From Mesotoga infera (lineage in GTDB: Bacteria > Thermotogota > Thermotogae > Petrotogales > Kosmotogaceae), in NCBI RefSeq assembly GCF_900157305.1, contig NZ_LS974202.1:186001-250000 (forward strand): DNA of 64,000 nt, in the 5' to 3' direction. The notes beneath the pieces are model-generated. The model made no database searches, had not been told where the DNA came from, and saw only the letters and a list, made by a program, of their open reading frames with translations. This document shows, piece by piece, positions 35,246-43,564 of this stretch. Position 1 is the first letter of the stretch; each line of letters starts with the position of its first letter. The position numbers and the translations under genes were made by a program.

Positions 35246-36075
35246 CACTTTTCTTCTTTCAAGCTGAAGCCGCTCATGAAAGTCTTCTGGAAAATCAAAA
35301 GCATTACGAGAGGTACTATCATGGCCGTTATCGTTCCTGCCATTATGATGTTCCATTCCGCAGCCTGGGCTTCACTGGCCAGCAACATCTTGATACCGAT
35401 CTGGACGACTCTCATGTCGTTTGTGGTCGTTATTATGAGAGGCCATAGGTACTCGTTCCAGATGAAGTTGAACTCTATCAGAAAGAGCGCACCCATGTTG
35501 GTCTTTGAAAGGGGAAGAAGGACGTTGAAAAGGAACCTCATAGGTCCGGCGCCATCTATTCTCGCCGCGTCGGAGAGCGATGTAGGGACGGTAAGAAACA
35601 ACTGGCGGAAGAGAAGTGTCCCCGTCGCGCTGGCGAAGAAGGGTATCGTAAGAGCATAATAAGTGTTTATCCAGTCGAAGCTCTTCATAAGTTCATAAGT
35701 CGGCAAAATCCTTACAGGAAGCGGAAGCATGTGTGTTATGAGTATCATGCCAAAAAAGAAGAACTTTCCCCTGAAGTCACCGAAGTAAGTGAAGGCAAAG
35801 GCTGCTAAAATCGCAAAACCTATTTTTCCTGTGGCAACGACGAAGGCGGTAAAACCGCTGTTGAGCATGAGTCTGCCCATGTTCACAGTCTTCCAGGCCG
35901 TTACGTAGTTTTCAAATATATTCTTTCCAGGTATGAAACGGGGTGGATAACTGTAGGATTCGGCTGCCGTGAGTGTGCTCATGCTAAAGGCGTAGTAGAT
36001 TGGGAACATCACCACCAGCGCCATAAAAGTAAGCACCAGGTATATCACCAATTTTTTAAGGTTTTTCTTCTTCAT
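35245..36075 (-). CDS. Sugar ABC transporter permease (MalG/UgpE type)
   Basis: A 276-residue inner-membrane permease of the carbohydrate-uptake-1 class, with six predicted helices starting LVIYLVLTFMALVVMF and the cytoplasmic EAA loop PTSLSDAARIDGAGPMRFLFNVLLP. It pairs with the permease at 36095-36976 to form the channel for the binding protein at 37042. No ATPase gene is in the cluster. It is the last gene of the operon and the stop codon forms part of its terminator. Confidence 0.92.
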   Translation of the reverse strand: MKKKNLKKLVIYLVLTFMALVVMFPIYYAFSMSTLTAAESYSYPPRFIPGKNIFENYVTAWKTVNMGRLMLNSGFTAFVVATGKIGFAILAAFAFTYFGDFRGKFFFFGMILITHMLPLPVRILPTYELMKSFDWINTYYALTIPFFASATGTLLFRQLFLTVPTSLSDAARIDGAGPMRFLFNVLLPLSKTNMGALFLIEFNFIWNEYLWPLIITTTNDMRVVQIGIKMLLASEAQAAEWNIIMAGTITAMIVPLVMLLIFQKTFMSGFSLKEEK

Positions 36076-36094
36076 GCTTATCCATCCTCATCCA

Positions 36095-36976
36095 TCATCC
36101 GTAAAAGACTTTTCTTTCTGTGTATTTAAACTGGAGGACTGTCAGAATAGCGACAAAAATGAAGAGAACGACTGATTGCGCAGAGGCAAAACCGGTGTTC
36201 ATGCTTATGAAGCCGTCCCTGTAAAGCTTATATACTAGCAGCTCGGTTGCGTCGCCCGGGCCGCCTTTAGTCATAATATCTATAATTCCAAAGACGTCAA
36301 AAAAAGCGTACAGCATGTTCATGATCAGAAGAAAGAAGGTTGTCGGCGAAAGGAGCGGCAGTATGATCTTAAAGAATTTCGTCACGCCTGAAGCACCATC
36401 TATAGAGGCAGATTCTAAAAGTTCTTCGGGAATTGCCTGCAGTCCGGCCAGATAGAAAATTATGTTGTAGCCCATCATCTTCCATGAAGCGGCTATGACA
36501 ACTACCGCCAGAGCAAGGTTTCTATCGGTCATCCAGTTGATTCCTATCCCCGTTATACTTCTTATTATATAAACTATCGGACCACTCGACGGGTTGAACA
36601 TAAGCGCCCATATGGTCCCGGCAATGGCCGGTGAGATGGCGTAGGTCCAGATGAAAAAAGTCCTGTAAATGAAGAGACCGCGCAGCTTCTGGTTCAGCAA
36701 TGCGGCTATAACAGTTCCCAGCGACAGGCCGATGAGAACCACCAATACGGCAAAGATAAGGGTAATTATTAGGCTGTGCAGATAGGCTGACGACTGAAAG
36801 AGTCTGGTGAAGTTCTCGAAACCAACGAAGAATTTTCTATCGCCGAAGGGCGAAACCCTGAAGAAGCTCATGTATATTGATTGAACGGTCGGTACGATGA
36901 GAAAGATAATGACTATAACAATCGAGGGAGAAAGTAAGATGTACGGAAGCACTCGATTGGGAAATCTTCTCTGCAT
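36095..36976 (-). CDS. Sugar ABC transporter permease (MalF/UgpA type)
   Basis: A 293-residue permease with six predicted helices and the EAA loop IPEELLESASIDGASGVTKFFKIILPLL. The ATG at 36976 was chosen since AGGCGGTG lies about nine bases ahead; an upstream GTG at 36988 is possible. It sits 65 nt downstream of the binding-protein gene, with the reverse-order partner permease 19 nt after it. Together they form a CUT1-type importer of the inner membrane. Confidence 0.92.
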   Translation of the reverse strand: MQRRFPNRVLPYILLSPSIVIVIIFLIVPTVQSIYMSFFRVSPFGDRKFFVGFENFTRLFQSSAYLHSLIITLIFAVLVVLIGLSLGTVIAALLNQKLRGLFIYRTFFIWTYAISPAIAGTIWALMFNPSSGPIVYIIRSITGIGINWMTDRNLALAVVVIAASWKMMGYNIIFYLAGLQAIPEELLESASIDGASGVTKFFKIILPLLSPTTFFLLIMNMLYAFFDVFGIIDIMTKGGPGDATELLVYKLYRDGFISMNTGFASAQSVVLFIFVAILTVLQFKYTERKVFYG

Positions 36977-37041
36977 TTTTTCTTTCACCGCCTGAAAGTA
37001 GATTAAGGGGAGGGGAAAACCCCTCCCCGTCGAAAAGCGAA

Positions 37042-38337
37042 TCAATCACCGTACAGTTGAATGTACTCTCTCAATATATTGTTGCACTCTTTTGCCGCAT
37101 CATCGAGAATCCTCTTGGCTTCCTTTTCGTAGTCCTTTCCCTTGTACTGAACGGCCTTTTCGACAGCCGAATCGACTACGTCCCTTATCGCAACGAAATT
37201 ACCCAGTCTGACCCCCTGTGCTTCGGGAATGTTTGATCCGCTGAGAATCTGCAAAAAGGCGGTCAGGTGATTTGGCTGAGAAGCGAACCAACCTTCATCC
37301 ATGAGCAGCTTGACGGTTGTGTTGCTTGAGGGGAAGTAACCGGTACTCTTATGCCATTGCAGCGAGATTTCGGGTCTTATGATGTACTTCAGGAATTCCC
37401 AGACGGCCTTGTTTTCAGCCTCGGACTTTCCCTTGAGAACCCATATCGTGGCGCCTCCTATAACTGAGTTACCTCTGGGGTACCCTTCCATTCTCGGCAG
37501 AAAGGAAGTCCCGACGTTGAAAGAGGCTGTCTTCTGGATGGAGCCAACCGAGGAAGTCGACTGGATCAACATAGCAACCTGCCCTGTGAGGAAAGCCGTG
37601 TTGGCGCTGTATTCTCTTCCACCATAGACGAAGACGTTATCTTGCGCCCACTTCATCCACTCGACGAAAACTTTCTGGCCGAACTCTCCGTTGAATAGAA
37701 CCTGGGAAGCCTTGGCCTTTCTACCGTTTTCATTGTTGGCATAGAATTGCGCATGAGTTGCGTGCATCTGCTCGAAAACCCATGCCGGCCAGCCAAAAGA
37801 TATACCTCCTTGAGACGCACCTGACTGTACTATCTTTTTGCCCATTTCGTACAGCTCGTCGAAGGTTGACGGTGGCTTGTTGGGGTCAAGCCCGGCCGCC
37901 GCGAAAATGTCTTTGTTGTAGTATAGGATGGCAGTCGAGGAGTTGAAGGGCATAGAGTAGAGTTTACCGTTCACCGAATAGTAGTTCAGGATTGGAGTGA
38001 CAACGTCTCCCCAATCAAAACCCGGCTCGGCAAGCTGATAGACCGGAAGAATAGCCCCACTGTCAAGCATGGTCTGAAGCCCTACTTCGTAAACCTGTAC
38101 GATGTGGGGATGTGTTCCAGTTCTATAAGCGGCTATCGCTTTGGTGAGAGTTTCGGCGTAACTCCCGGTGAATTGAGCAACCACTTCGATCTCGTTCTGG
38201 CTTTCGTTGAATCCCTTGACAATGTTATCAACGGCGGTTAGGTTGCTTCCGCTCATCGCGTGCCAGAAAGTGATTGTTGTTTTGGAAAAGGCCAAGACCG
38301 AGAGAAGAACCAGAACAACGACTAGAACCTTTTTCAT
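37042..38337 (-). CDS. Sugar ABC transporter substrate-binding protein
   Basis: A 431-residue extracellular solute-binding protein (family 1). It starts MKKVLVVVLVLLSVLAFSKTTI, a signal peptide, followed by TFWHAMSGSN, the classic N-terminal strand of this family. The AAGGAGG site lies directly ahead of the ATG at 38337, so the longer in-frame start at 38508 is rejected. It binds an unknown sugar. First gene of a three-gene operon (binding protein, MalF-type, MalG-type). A TATAAT at 38384-38389 on the minus strand is a likely -10. Confidence 0.92.
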   Translation of the reverse strand: MKKVLVVVLVLLSVLAFSKTTITFWHAMSGSNLTAVDNIVKGFNESQNEIEVVAQFTGSYAETLTKAIAAYRTGTHPHIVQVYEVGLQTMLDSGAILPVYQLAEPGFDWGDVVTPILNYYSVNGKLYSMPFNSSTAILYYNKDIFAAAGLDPNKPPSTFDELYEMGKKIVQSGASQGGISFGWPAWVFEQMHATHAQFYANNENGRKAKASQVLFNGEFGQKVFVEWMKWAQDNVFVYGGREYSANTAFLTGQVAMLIQSTSSVGSIQKTASFNVGTSFLPRMEGYPRGNSVIGGATIWVLKGKSEAENKAVWEFLKYIIRPEISLQWHKSTGYFPSSNTTVKLLMDEGWFASQPNHLTAFLQILSGSNIPEAQGVRLGNFVAIRDVVDSAVEKAVQYKGKDYEKEAKRILDDAAKECNNILREYIQLYGD

Positions 38338-38383
38338 ACAAACGCCTCCTTGTCGAAAAATGGGTTCGATGGATCGCAAAATG

Positions 38384-38389
38384 ATTATA
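38384..38389 (-). promoter_or_regulatory. Probable -10 of the sugar ABC operon
   Basis: TATAAT on the minus strand, 47 bases ahead of the binding-protein start codon. The -35 match is weak. A short CGAT-GG-ATCG repeat (38367-38376) overlaps the expected transcription start and could be an operator. Confidence 0.4.
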
Positions 38390-38404
38390 ACACCCACTAC
38401 TCTC

Positions 38405-38433
38405 GATAAAAAACCTTCAGCATGAGCTGAAGG
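38405..38433 (-). terminator. Intrinsic terminator after the 36-aa peptide gene
   Basis: CCTTCAGC (38414-38421) and GCTGAAGG (38426-38433) form an 8-bp stem with a 4-base loop, followed on the minus strand by TTTTTTATC. It lies between the peptide gene and the binding-protein gene and would separate them into two transcripts, or act as an attenuator for readthrough. Confidence 0.8.
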
Positions 38434-38476
38434 GTAATAGGACCTTTTGAAGATGTAAGGAAATGTATACGGTCTT

Positions 38477-38587
38477 TTATTTTGCGCTTCTCTTGATTCT
38501 CCTGTCACCTACTCCTTCTATTATTTCTACAAATACTCTGTCAACCAACAGAATCACGAGAAAGCAGAATCCAAAGAATTTTCTCAT
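38477..38587 (-). CDS. Small hydrophobic 36-residue membrane peptide
   Basis: This ORF is too short for usual gene callers. A strong AGGAGGG site lies seven bases ahead of the ATG at 38587. The peptide is hydrophobic at its N-terminal half (MRKFFGFCFLVILLV), then acidic, then basic at the end (RRIKRSAK), so it should insert in the membrane once. It has its own terminator at 38405-38433 and a possible -10 (TATAAT on the minus strand at 38659-38664) and so is an independent unit directly upstream of a sugar ABC operon. Function unknown; a regulatory or transporter-associated peptide is possible. Confidence 0.5.
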   Translation of the reverse strand: MRKFFGFCFLVILLVDRVFVEIIEGVGDRRIKRSAK

Positions 38588-38962
38588 AATCGATCCCTCC
38601 TGAAAATTGTATTATTTTTACTAGATACTCAAATAATTTTATCTATTAGTACATATATATTATAGTGGATCACAATAAATTGTGTTACGCAGATATTTAA
38701 TCGATGAAAAGAAGATAATTGATCAATTTTACTCATAAAATGGGTTTATTGAATCAAATAATGTGATTGTTGAATTCAGTATTTAAAAATACACATCTGG
38801 GAATTCTCAAAAGGCAAGATAGCGTGGATGTATCACCGGGAAACGCTTTAAAGTTGCGCGGAGGGCAACCATAACTTCTGGAAAAAACCAATCGCCACTT
38901 ATCGATATTCCGACTTTATGGTCTATAATTGAGCAATCTAGTCTGAAAGGAGGGTTTGATTT
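38588..38962. other. 375-bp intergenic region between divergent genes
   Basis: AT-rich gap with no ORF worth calling. It contains a possible -10 (TATAAT, minus strand, 38659-38664) beside a CACAAT-AA-ATTGTG inverted repeat (38671-38684), a GC-rich block at about 38827-38873 that may fold (GTTGC/GCAAC pair), and a TATAAT at 38924-38929 on the plus strand ahead of the degV gene. Confidence 0.5.
38671..38684. promoter_or_regulatory. 14-bp inverted repeat, operator candidate
   Basis: CACAAT and ATTGTG with a 2-base centre. It lies 7 bases upstream of the probable -10 for the 36-residue peptide gene, in the spacer of that promoter, so a bound protein would block RNA polymerase. Confidence 0.35.
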
Positions 38963-39799
38963 ATGAAAATAGGCATAGTCACAGACAATACGTGCAACCT
39001 TAAACCCGGCGATATTGAGAAGCTGGGAGTAAATATAGTATCTCTCTACGTCAACAGGTCCGGTAAATACACCAGAGCAATAGATCTCGATCTCGATTCC
39101 TATTACAACGAGCTAGGGTCTGTCGCAGAACTTCCAACCACTTCGCAGCCCTCTCCCCAGGATTTCATGGAGGCCTTCGGCAGGGCTCTACAAAATTTCG
39201 ATGTTCTCGTTGTTCCTTTGATTTCAGGTAAGCTGAGTGGCACTTTCGTTTCGGCGAGCATAGCGTCAAGGGATTTTGACATGCCCATTCACGTCATCGA
39301 TACTTTGCTGACGGAAAACGGTCTGGGAATGCTGGTTAAGAACCTGTCGAAAATGATCGCGAACGGAAGCGATACCGATGCTCTTGTCAAGTATGCCACC
39401 GATTTTCATAAGAAAATCCGCACAATCTTTTCTGTGGATGACCTGAACTATCTCTACAAGGGCGGAAGAATCGGAAAGGCTAAAGCCCTTATGGGAAACC
39501 TTCTGAAAATGAAGCCCGTTTTACAGCTTGAAGATGGTGAATTGAAACCCGTCGAAAACATCAGAGGCAACAAAAAACTCCTCCAGAGTATGGTGGATCA
39601 CACCCTGAAAGGTAAGGATCCGGCCGATCTCAAGAAAGTTGAAATCGTATACATAAAGAGAAATGAGGATGCCGAAGAATTGAAGAGAATACTGCTGGAA
39701 AGGGTGCCGAATATCGAAGTTGAGATCTCGTTGATCGAACCTGTGATAGGCACGCATCTAGGTCCGGAGGGGATCGGTATAATCAGCGAATGGGCATAG
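38963..39799 (+). CDS. DegV family protein (fatty-acid-binding, FakB-like)
   Basis: A 278-residue DegV family protein with the TTSQPSPQDFMEAF segment and LISGKLSGTFVSA, conserved in the fatty-acid-binding members. In bacteria that use FakA, a DegV/FakB protein presents the fatty acid for phosphorylation. The fakA-like gene at 1993-3657 is therefore a probable partner, although the two are 35 kb apart. AAAGGAGGG precedes the ATG by a few bases. Confidence 0.9.
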   Translation: MKIGIVTDNTCNLKPGDIEKLGVNIVSLYVNRSGKYTRAIDLDLDSYYNELGSVAELPTTSQPSPQDFMEAFGRALQNFDVLVVPLISGKLSGTFVSASIASRDFDMPIHVIDTLLTENGLGMLVKNLSKMIANGSDTDALVKYATDFHKKIRTIFSVDDLNYLYKGGRIGKAKALMGNLLKMKPVLQLEDGELKPVENIRGNKKLLQSMVDHTLKGKDPADLKKVEIVYIKRNEDAEELKRILLERVPNIEVEISLIEPVIGTHLGPEGIGIISEWA

Positions 39800-39899
39800 T
39801 CTGATTTCGAAATCTGTCGGTGATTCGAGCGCTTGGATTTTGAAGCGCTTGAATTGCTCATTTTTATATGGTTAACTATCAAGGACTGGGGGTGTACAG

Positions 39900-40970
39900 G
39901 TGAAAACGATCGATAGAGTCGAAACAAGAAAGGGAAGAATCTACGATTTTTTACCGGGGATATACAGACTTACAAACAACGAAAGATTGGTCGAACATTT
40001 CAAAGAACTGACGCCGGGCTACAGACCCGTCGGCGAGATAGCCGAATGGGTAAATATCACTCTAAAAAAGCTGCCTGAGCCGATACTGGAAAAGATGGAT
40101 CTATACTTCAACTGGCAAACACCACTGGCCATGAGATTGAGTCCGATCATAAGTGAAAATTGTCTCAAGACGGTTGACGAGTTCTTTAAAGCCCTGCGAG
40201 CAGTATCTCCGGAAGATCTGCTGAGGGATTTCCTCCTGATCGGTCTTGGTCCGAGGGCTGTAGGCTTCGATGAGAGTATAATCTCGCAGATGCTTGGCGA
40301 CCAGCGAAAAGCACTAGTTTTTTTGGTCGAGAAAGCCGTGCTGACACCCCATCAGAAAGCCGTTATGTTGGATTTCTTCTCCAATCCAATTTCAATGAAA
40401 GATGACTTTGTCTATCTTCTGGAATGGTACGCCGAGCACATTTTCCCCACAATCCCCTTCGATGAAGGTGCTCTGGAAGAGAGCGAAAGAGATCTGATCC
40501 TAAACCTCCAGTCTAGAGGTGAGGATTACCTTCTTAAGCTCATAGACAATATGCGTTACGATGAGCTGGAGGACAGAAGGAAGATACTGCTGGCCATCTC
40601 GTATTTCGTGGAGAACGCCCAGGGTGGGGTTTTCCATCCAAAAGCGAAAAATGACCTCTTCGTCGTAGGATACAGATTCGTGAATTCAGTTCTCGAAGAC
40701 GATCCCCTTAATCAGGCCGCGGCGAGGTACAGGGCTATGGGAGAACCCAGACGTATAAAACTTTTGCGAATGCTTTTTGGAAAGCGCTACACCGGCTATG
40801 ACATTTCCAGAAAGTTGAAGATGTCCAATGCAGAAGTTACCGAGACTTTCAGCAATCTGATCGCCTGCAACCTCATAAAGACCTACCGCACAAAAGAAGG
40901 GGTTTACTTCACCGCCGACCGCGATGAAGTGATAGATCTGTTGATAGAACAGCTTTCAGAAAGCGACTAG
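39900..40970 (+). CDS. ArsR-like winged-helix regulator with long N-terminal domain
   Basis: A 356-residue protein with a large N-terminal region of unknown function and a C-terminal winged helix. The wing region MGEPRRIKLLRMLFGKRYTGYDISRKLKMSNAEVTE is typical of ArsR-type DNA-binding domains. The GTG at 39900 follows a GGGGGTG-like site (GACTGGGGGTGTACAG). Related proteins are putative transcription factors of uncharacterised target. It converges on the molybdopterin gene with a 23-base gap. Confidence 0.75.
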   Translation: MKTIDRVETRKGRIYDFLPGIYRLTNNERLVEHFKELTPGYRPVGEIAEWVNITLKKLPEPILEKMDLYFNWQTPLAMRLSPIISENCLKTVDEFFKALRAVSPEDLLRDFLLIGLGPRAVGFDESIISQMLGDQRKALVFLVEKAVLTPHQKAVMLDFFSNPISMKDDFVYLLEWYAEHIFPTIPFDEGALEESERDLILNLQSRGEDYLLKLIDNMRYDELEDRRKILLAISYFVENAQGGVFHPKAKNDLFVVGYRFVNSVLEDDPLNQAAARYRAMGEPRRIKLLRMLFGKRYTGYDISRKLKMSNAEVTETFSNLIACNLIKTYRTKEGVYFTADRDEVIDLLIEQLSESD

Positions 40971-40993
40971 AACGGCTAAAGCGTCTGCAATGG

Positions 40994-41689
40994 CTAGCGC
41001 AGCTCCTTTCCACCGGAACTCTCCGGTTTGTCGTATCTTTCGAACATCGGCTTGTCCAGGCTACCGTTGTTGCTGTATCCAAGGACCTCCCAGTATCCTC
41101 GGTAAGTCTCATCGTCCGAAAGCTCTATTTCTTCGACCCAGCGAGCCCACTTATAGCCCCATTTATCTTCCGCTACCACTATGAAAGGAAAACCCTGCGC
41201 TGGGGGAAGTTTTATACCGTTAAGTCTGTCGGCGAGTATTATGTTCCTTTCCTTAATGTAATCCAGACTCAGGCTGGTAGTGTAGCCGTCGGTAGATTTG
41301 AAGATCACGTTATCCACCTCCGCCATCGGACCGGCCTTTTCTATCAGTTCCACGAGCGGTATCCCTCCCCACAGCATTTTGGCGGTCCATCCCTCGACAC
41401 AAAAGAGGGTCACGACTTTCTCTGTGTGTTCCAGTTCCTGAAGAGTGGAGTAGCTCATCTCGTAAGGCCTTTCGACAAGCCCGCCTACCCTGAGAATGTA
41501 ATTCTCTTCGCTGACGTACTGTACACCCTTTATGGAGTTCTCTCTGAAAGCAGTTAGGTCATCAAGCTTTATTCCCTGGTAATCTTTCACCAGTATCTCC
41601 TGCACATTTTTTTGCGGTGCGTTATTTATTCCAAAGACTATAACTGTAACTACGATTGCGCATAAGATTATGAAAAGCAGAACCTTCAC
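40994..41689 (-). CDS. Molybdopterin-dependent oxidoreductase (sulfite oxidase/YedY-like catalytic domain)
   Basis: A 231-residue protein containing the sulfite oxidase-type molybdopterin domain with the molybdenum-ligand-region Cys97 in FCVEGW, followed by WGGIPLVELIEKAG and the later KWGYKWARWVEEIEL segment. It has an N-terminal hydrophobic helix (residues 3-20), so it is likely anchored facing outward, but no twin-arginine motif, which is unusual for a cofactor-loaded enzyme. Substrate unknown. An AGGTG site precedes the ATG at 41689. Confidence 0.8.
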   Translation of the reverse strand: MKVLLFIILCAIVVTVIVFGINNAPQKNVQEILVKDYQGIKLDDLTAFRENSIKGVQYVSEENYILRVGGLVERPYEMSYSTLQELEHTEKVVTLFCVEGWTAKMLWGGIPLVELIEKAGPMAEVDNVIFKSTDGYTTSLSLDYIKERNIILADRLNGIKLPPAQGFPFIVVAEDKWGYKWARWVEEIELSDDETYRGYWEVLGYSNNGSLDKPMFERYDKPESSGGKELR

Positions 41690-41770
41690 CGGTTAACACC
41701 TCCAACGACTTATCTGGTATCGTTAAAATTAGACATCGACGCTTAATTTATAGTTCGCCACTCTGGCAAA

Positions 41771-41797
41771 GAAAAGCCCGGAGAAAACTCTCCGGGC
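41771..41797 (-). terminator. Intrinsic terminator of the transglutaminase-like gene
   Basis: A perfect 9-bp stem (GCCCGGAGA at 41776-41784 with TCTCCGGGC at 41789-41797) and 4-base loop are followed by TTTTCTTT on the minus strand. A second hairpin with 9-bp arms lies closer to the gene at 41810-41844. Confidence 0.85.
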
Positions 41798-41871
41798 AGG
41801 GTGGTAGGAGAAGAAGTCTTGTCAAGCAAAACTATGACTTCTTCAACCTTTAGAAAGTTCAGATCTAAACT

Positions 41872-43260
41872 TCATCTGAGCAAAATCGTCTTCATCTCAA
41901 AGGAATCCAGTATCGTCATCGTGACTCCGAGATTCTCGTTTCCAAACTCACTTTCGATAAATGGGCTTTGAAGCGTAATCTCCAGGAACTGAGCGTCGGC
42001 CGGTCTCTCATCGGGCATAAAATCCACAGAATTCTGGACAACAAATCTCAGCGGGTCCTGATTACCGAAAAAGTAATCTATAAAATTCTGTCGCTCATCT
42101 TCGGTGATACCCAAGGTGTAGGTCGCAATCTGGCCAGCAGAGGTATCTACCGGAACCCATCCGTAGTTTGGCAGGTAGAACTCGGCCCAGAAATGCGACC
42201 CGAGCTGGCCTGTGAAGATCTGAAAGCCTCCCGGTGCCCTAGCCGGTATGCCGATAGATCTGCAGAGTGCAGAGAAGATAATGGACTGAGTTCCACAGTC
42301 TCCGTAACCGTGTTCGAATGAGTAAACACTTTCGGGTATGCCTTCAGCTTCGATCGCAACGTGAGCCATATAACTATACAGGATGTTTTCTACGACATAA
42401 TGGTATATTTTCTTCGCCTGGAGGTATGGGTTCGTCTCTTCTCCGACGATTTTCCTAGCCAGCTTTTCGAAACTTTCATCAAAGAAGATACTGCCTTCGG
42501 ATTTTGTGTAATTCTTATACAGTGAACTTTCGGTGTCGTATTCGCCCACCTTTTCCGGATCTATATCGAACTGCTGCTGATAGTGTCTGAAAGTGAACTT
42601 CACCGAGATGTTCAAATCTTCTTTTAGATCAGAAAGATCGAATTCAAGCAGAACATAAGCAATATCACCATCGATTCTGGGGACTCCGACCACCGCTTCT
42701 TCTGGAGTCACCTCCAGGATATAGATGTTCTCCTGTGTAGCCGTCTGTAAGGGAAGAGGGAACCAGATCTTCAGAGAGCCCTTTTCAGGCAGCAAGGATC
42801 TTTCGGTGTTTACCGTATATTCGACAAGATAGTCTTTTGGGTTGAAATAAGGGCTAAAGGCAGGTTTGAAATTGGCAAAAGGTGTCTGCCGGGGTCCATA
42901 CTCACTTAGAAGGTATTTGACCAGCAGGGTATTGGCGGCTGACCATTCGGGTTCGCGCTTTACCAGTTCGGGGTCGCGGGTGAAAAGATTGTGTTCGAAT
43001 TCTCCAAAATACATTTCAACACCGTCAATGGTACGTCGCTGAATATCTCTATCCACTATGAATCTTCTTACTTCTTCATCACTCTTGAGTTCAGGATAGT
43101 GCTTCATAATGATATCTCTGGCCTCTTCGAAAGTCAGGAAGAATTCAACCGCGAGTTTGACCTCATTCTGTCTTTGAAGATATTCATCGGATCTTTGAAG
43201 CGTGGTTCCGAGAACTATTGTAGATATTAGAACGACAAAAAGAATCAGTTTCGCTTTCAC
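41872..43260 (-). CDS. Secreted transglutaminase-like protein
   Basis: A 462-residue protein with a signal peptide (KAKLILFVVLISTIVLG) and a C-terminal transglutaminase-like domain whose catalytic triad is visible: Cys322 in GYGDCGTQS, His356 in SHFWAE and Asp372 in VPVDTS. The N-terminal ~280 residues form a separate beta-rich domain. It is probably exported and may act as a protease or crosslinker in the envelope. The GTG at 43260 follows GGGGGG; upstream in-frame ATGs at 43275 and beyond lack a site. A terminator follows at 41776. Confidence 0.82.
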   Translation of the reverse strand: MKAKLILFVVLISTIVLGTTLQRSDEYLQRQNEVKLAVEFFLTFEEARDIIMKHYPELKSDEEVRRFIVDRDIQRRTIDGVEMYFGEFEHNLFTRDPELVKREPEWSAANTLLVKYLLSEYGPRQTPFANFKPAFSPYFNPKDYLVEYTVNTERSLLPEKGSLKIWFPLPLQTATQENIYILEVTPEEAVVGVPRIDGDIAYVLLEFDLSDLKEDLNISVKFTFRHYQQQFDIDPEKVGEYDTESSLYKNYTKSEGSIFFDESFEKLARKIVGEETNPYLQAKKIYHYVVENILYSYMAHVAIEAEGIPESVYSFEHGYGDCGTQSIIFSALCRSIGIPARAPGGFQIFTGQLGSHFWAEFYLPNYGWVPVDTSAGQIATYTLGITEDERQNFIDYFFGNQDPLRFVVQNSVDFMPDERPADAQFLEITLQSPFIESEFGNENLGVTMTILDSFEMKTILLR

Positions 43261-43564
43261 ACCTATACCCCCCATCTTGTCTTTCAAGAAGACACTATAC
43301 ATGAAGTATATAACTTCATACCTATAATTCAAACATAATATGTTATCTTATGACTTAGAGTCTAATTTTTTGCATTGATGTTCATTCAATTATTATCATC
43401 GTAGATTGAGAACATATGATTGTACCGATAGATTACATATCTGCGAAGAACTTTTCAGCTTAAGTCGGCAATCTCTTTTTATGTACTAATACAGGAATGC
43501 CAAAAAAATGGATATGGTTTTCTAACATCGACCGTGATAATATCTTTGCGGAGGTCGAGAAGTT

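Noticed and set aside
35117-35255. Plus-strand TATAAT at 35140-35145 followed by the permease terminator hairpin, a possible antisense RNA
   Set aside because: The -35 (CTTAGA) is poor, the hairpin is oriented for the minus-strand gene, and its plus-strand T tract is weak. Too little to support an RNA gene.
38827-38873. Possible riboswitch upstream of degV
   Set aside because: Compared by eye with c-di-GMP, fluoride, SAM, cobalamin, TPP, glycine and THF consensus sequences, and none matched. Kept only as a structured-block observation.
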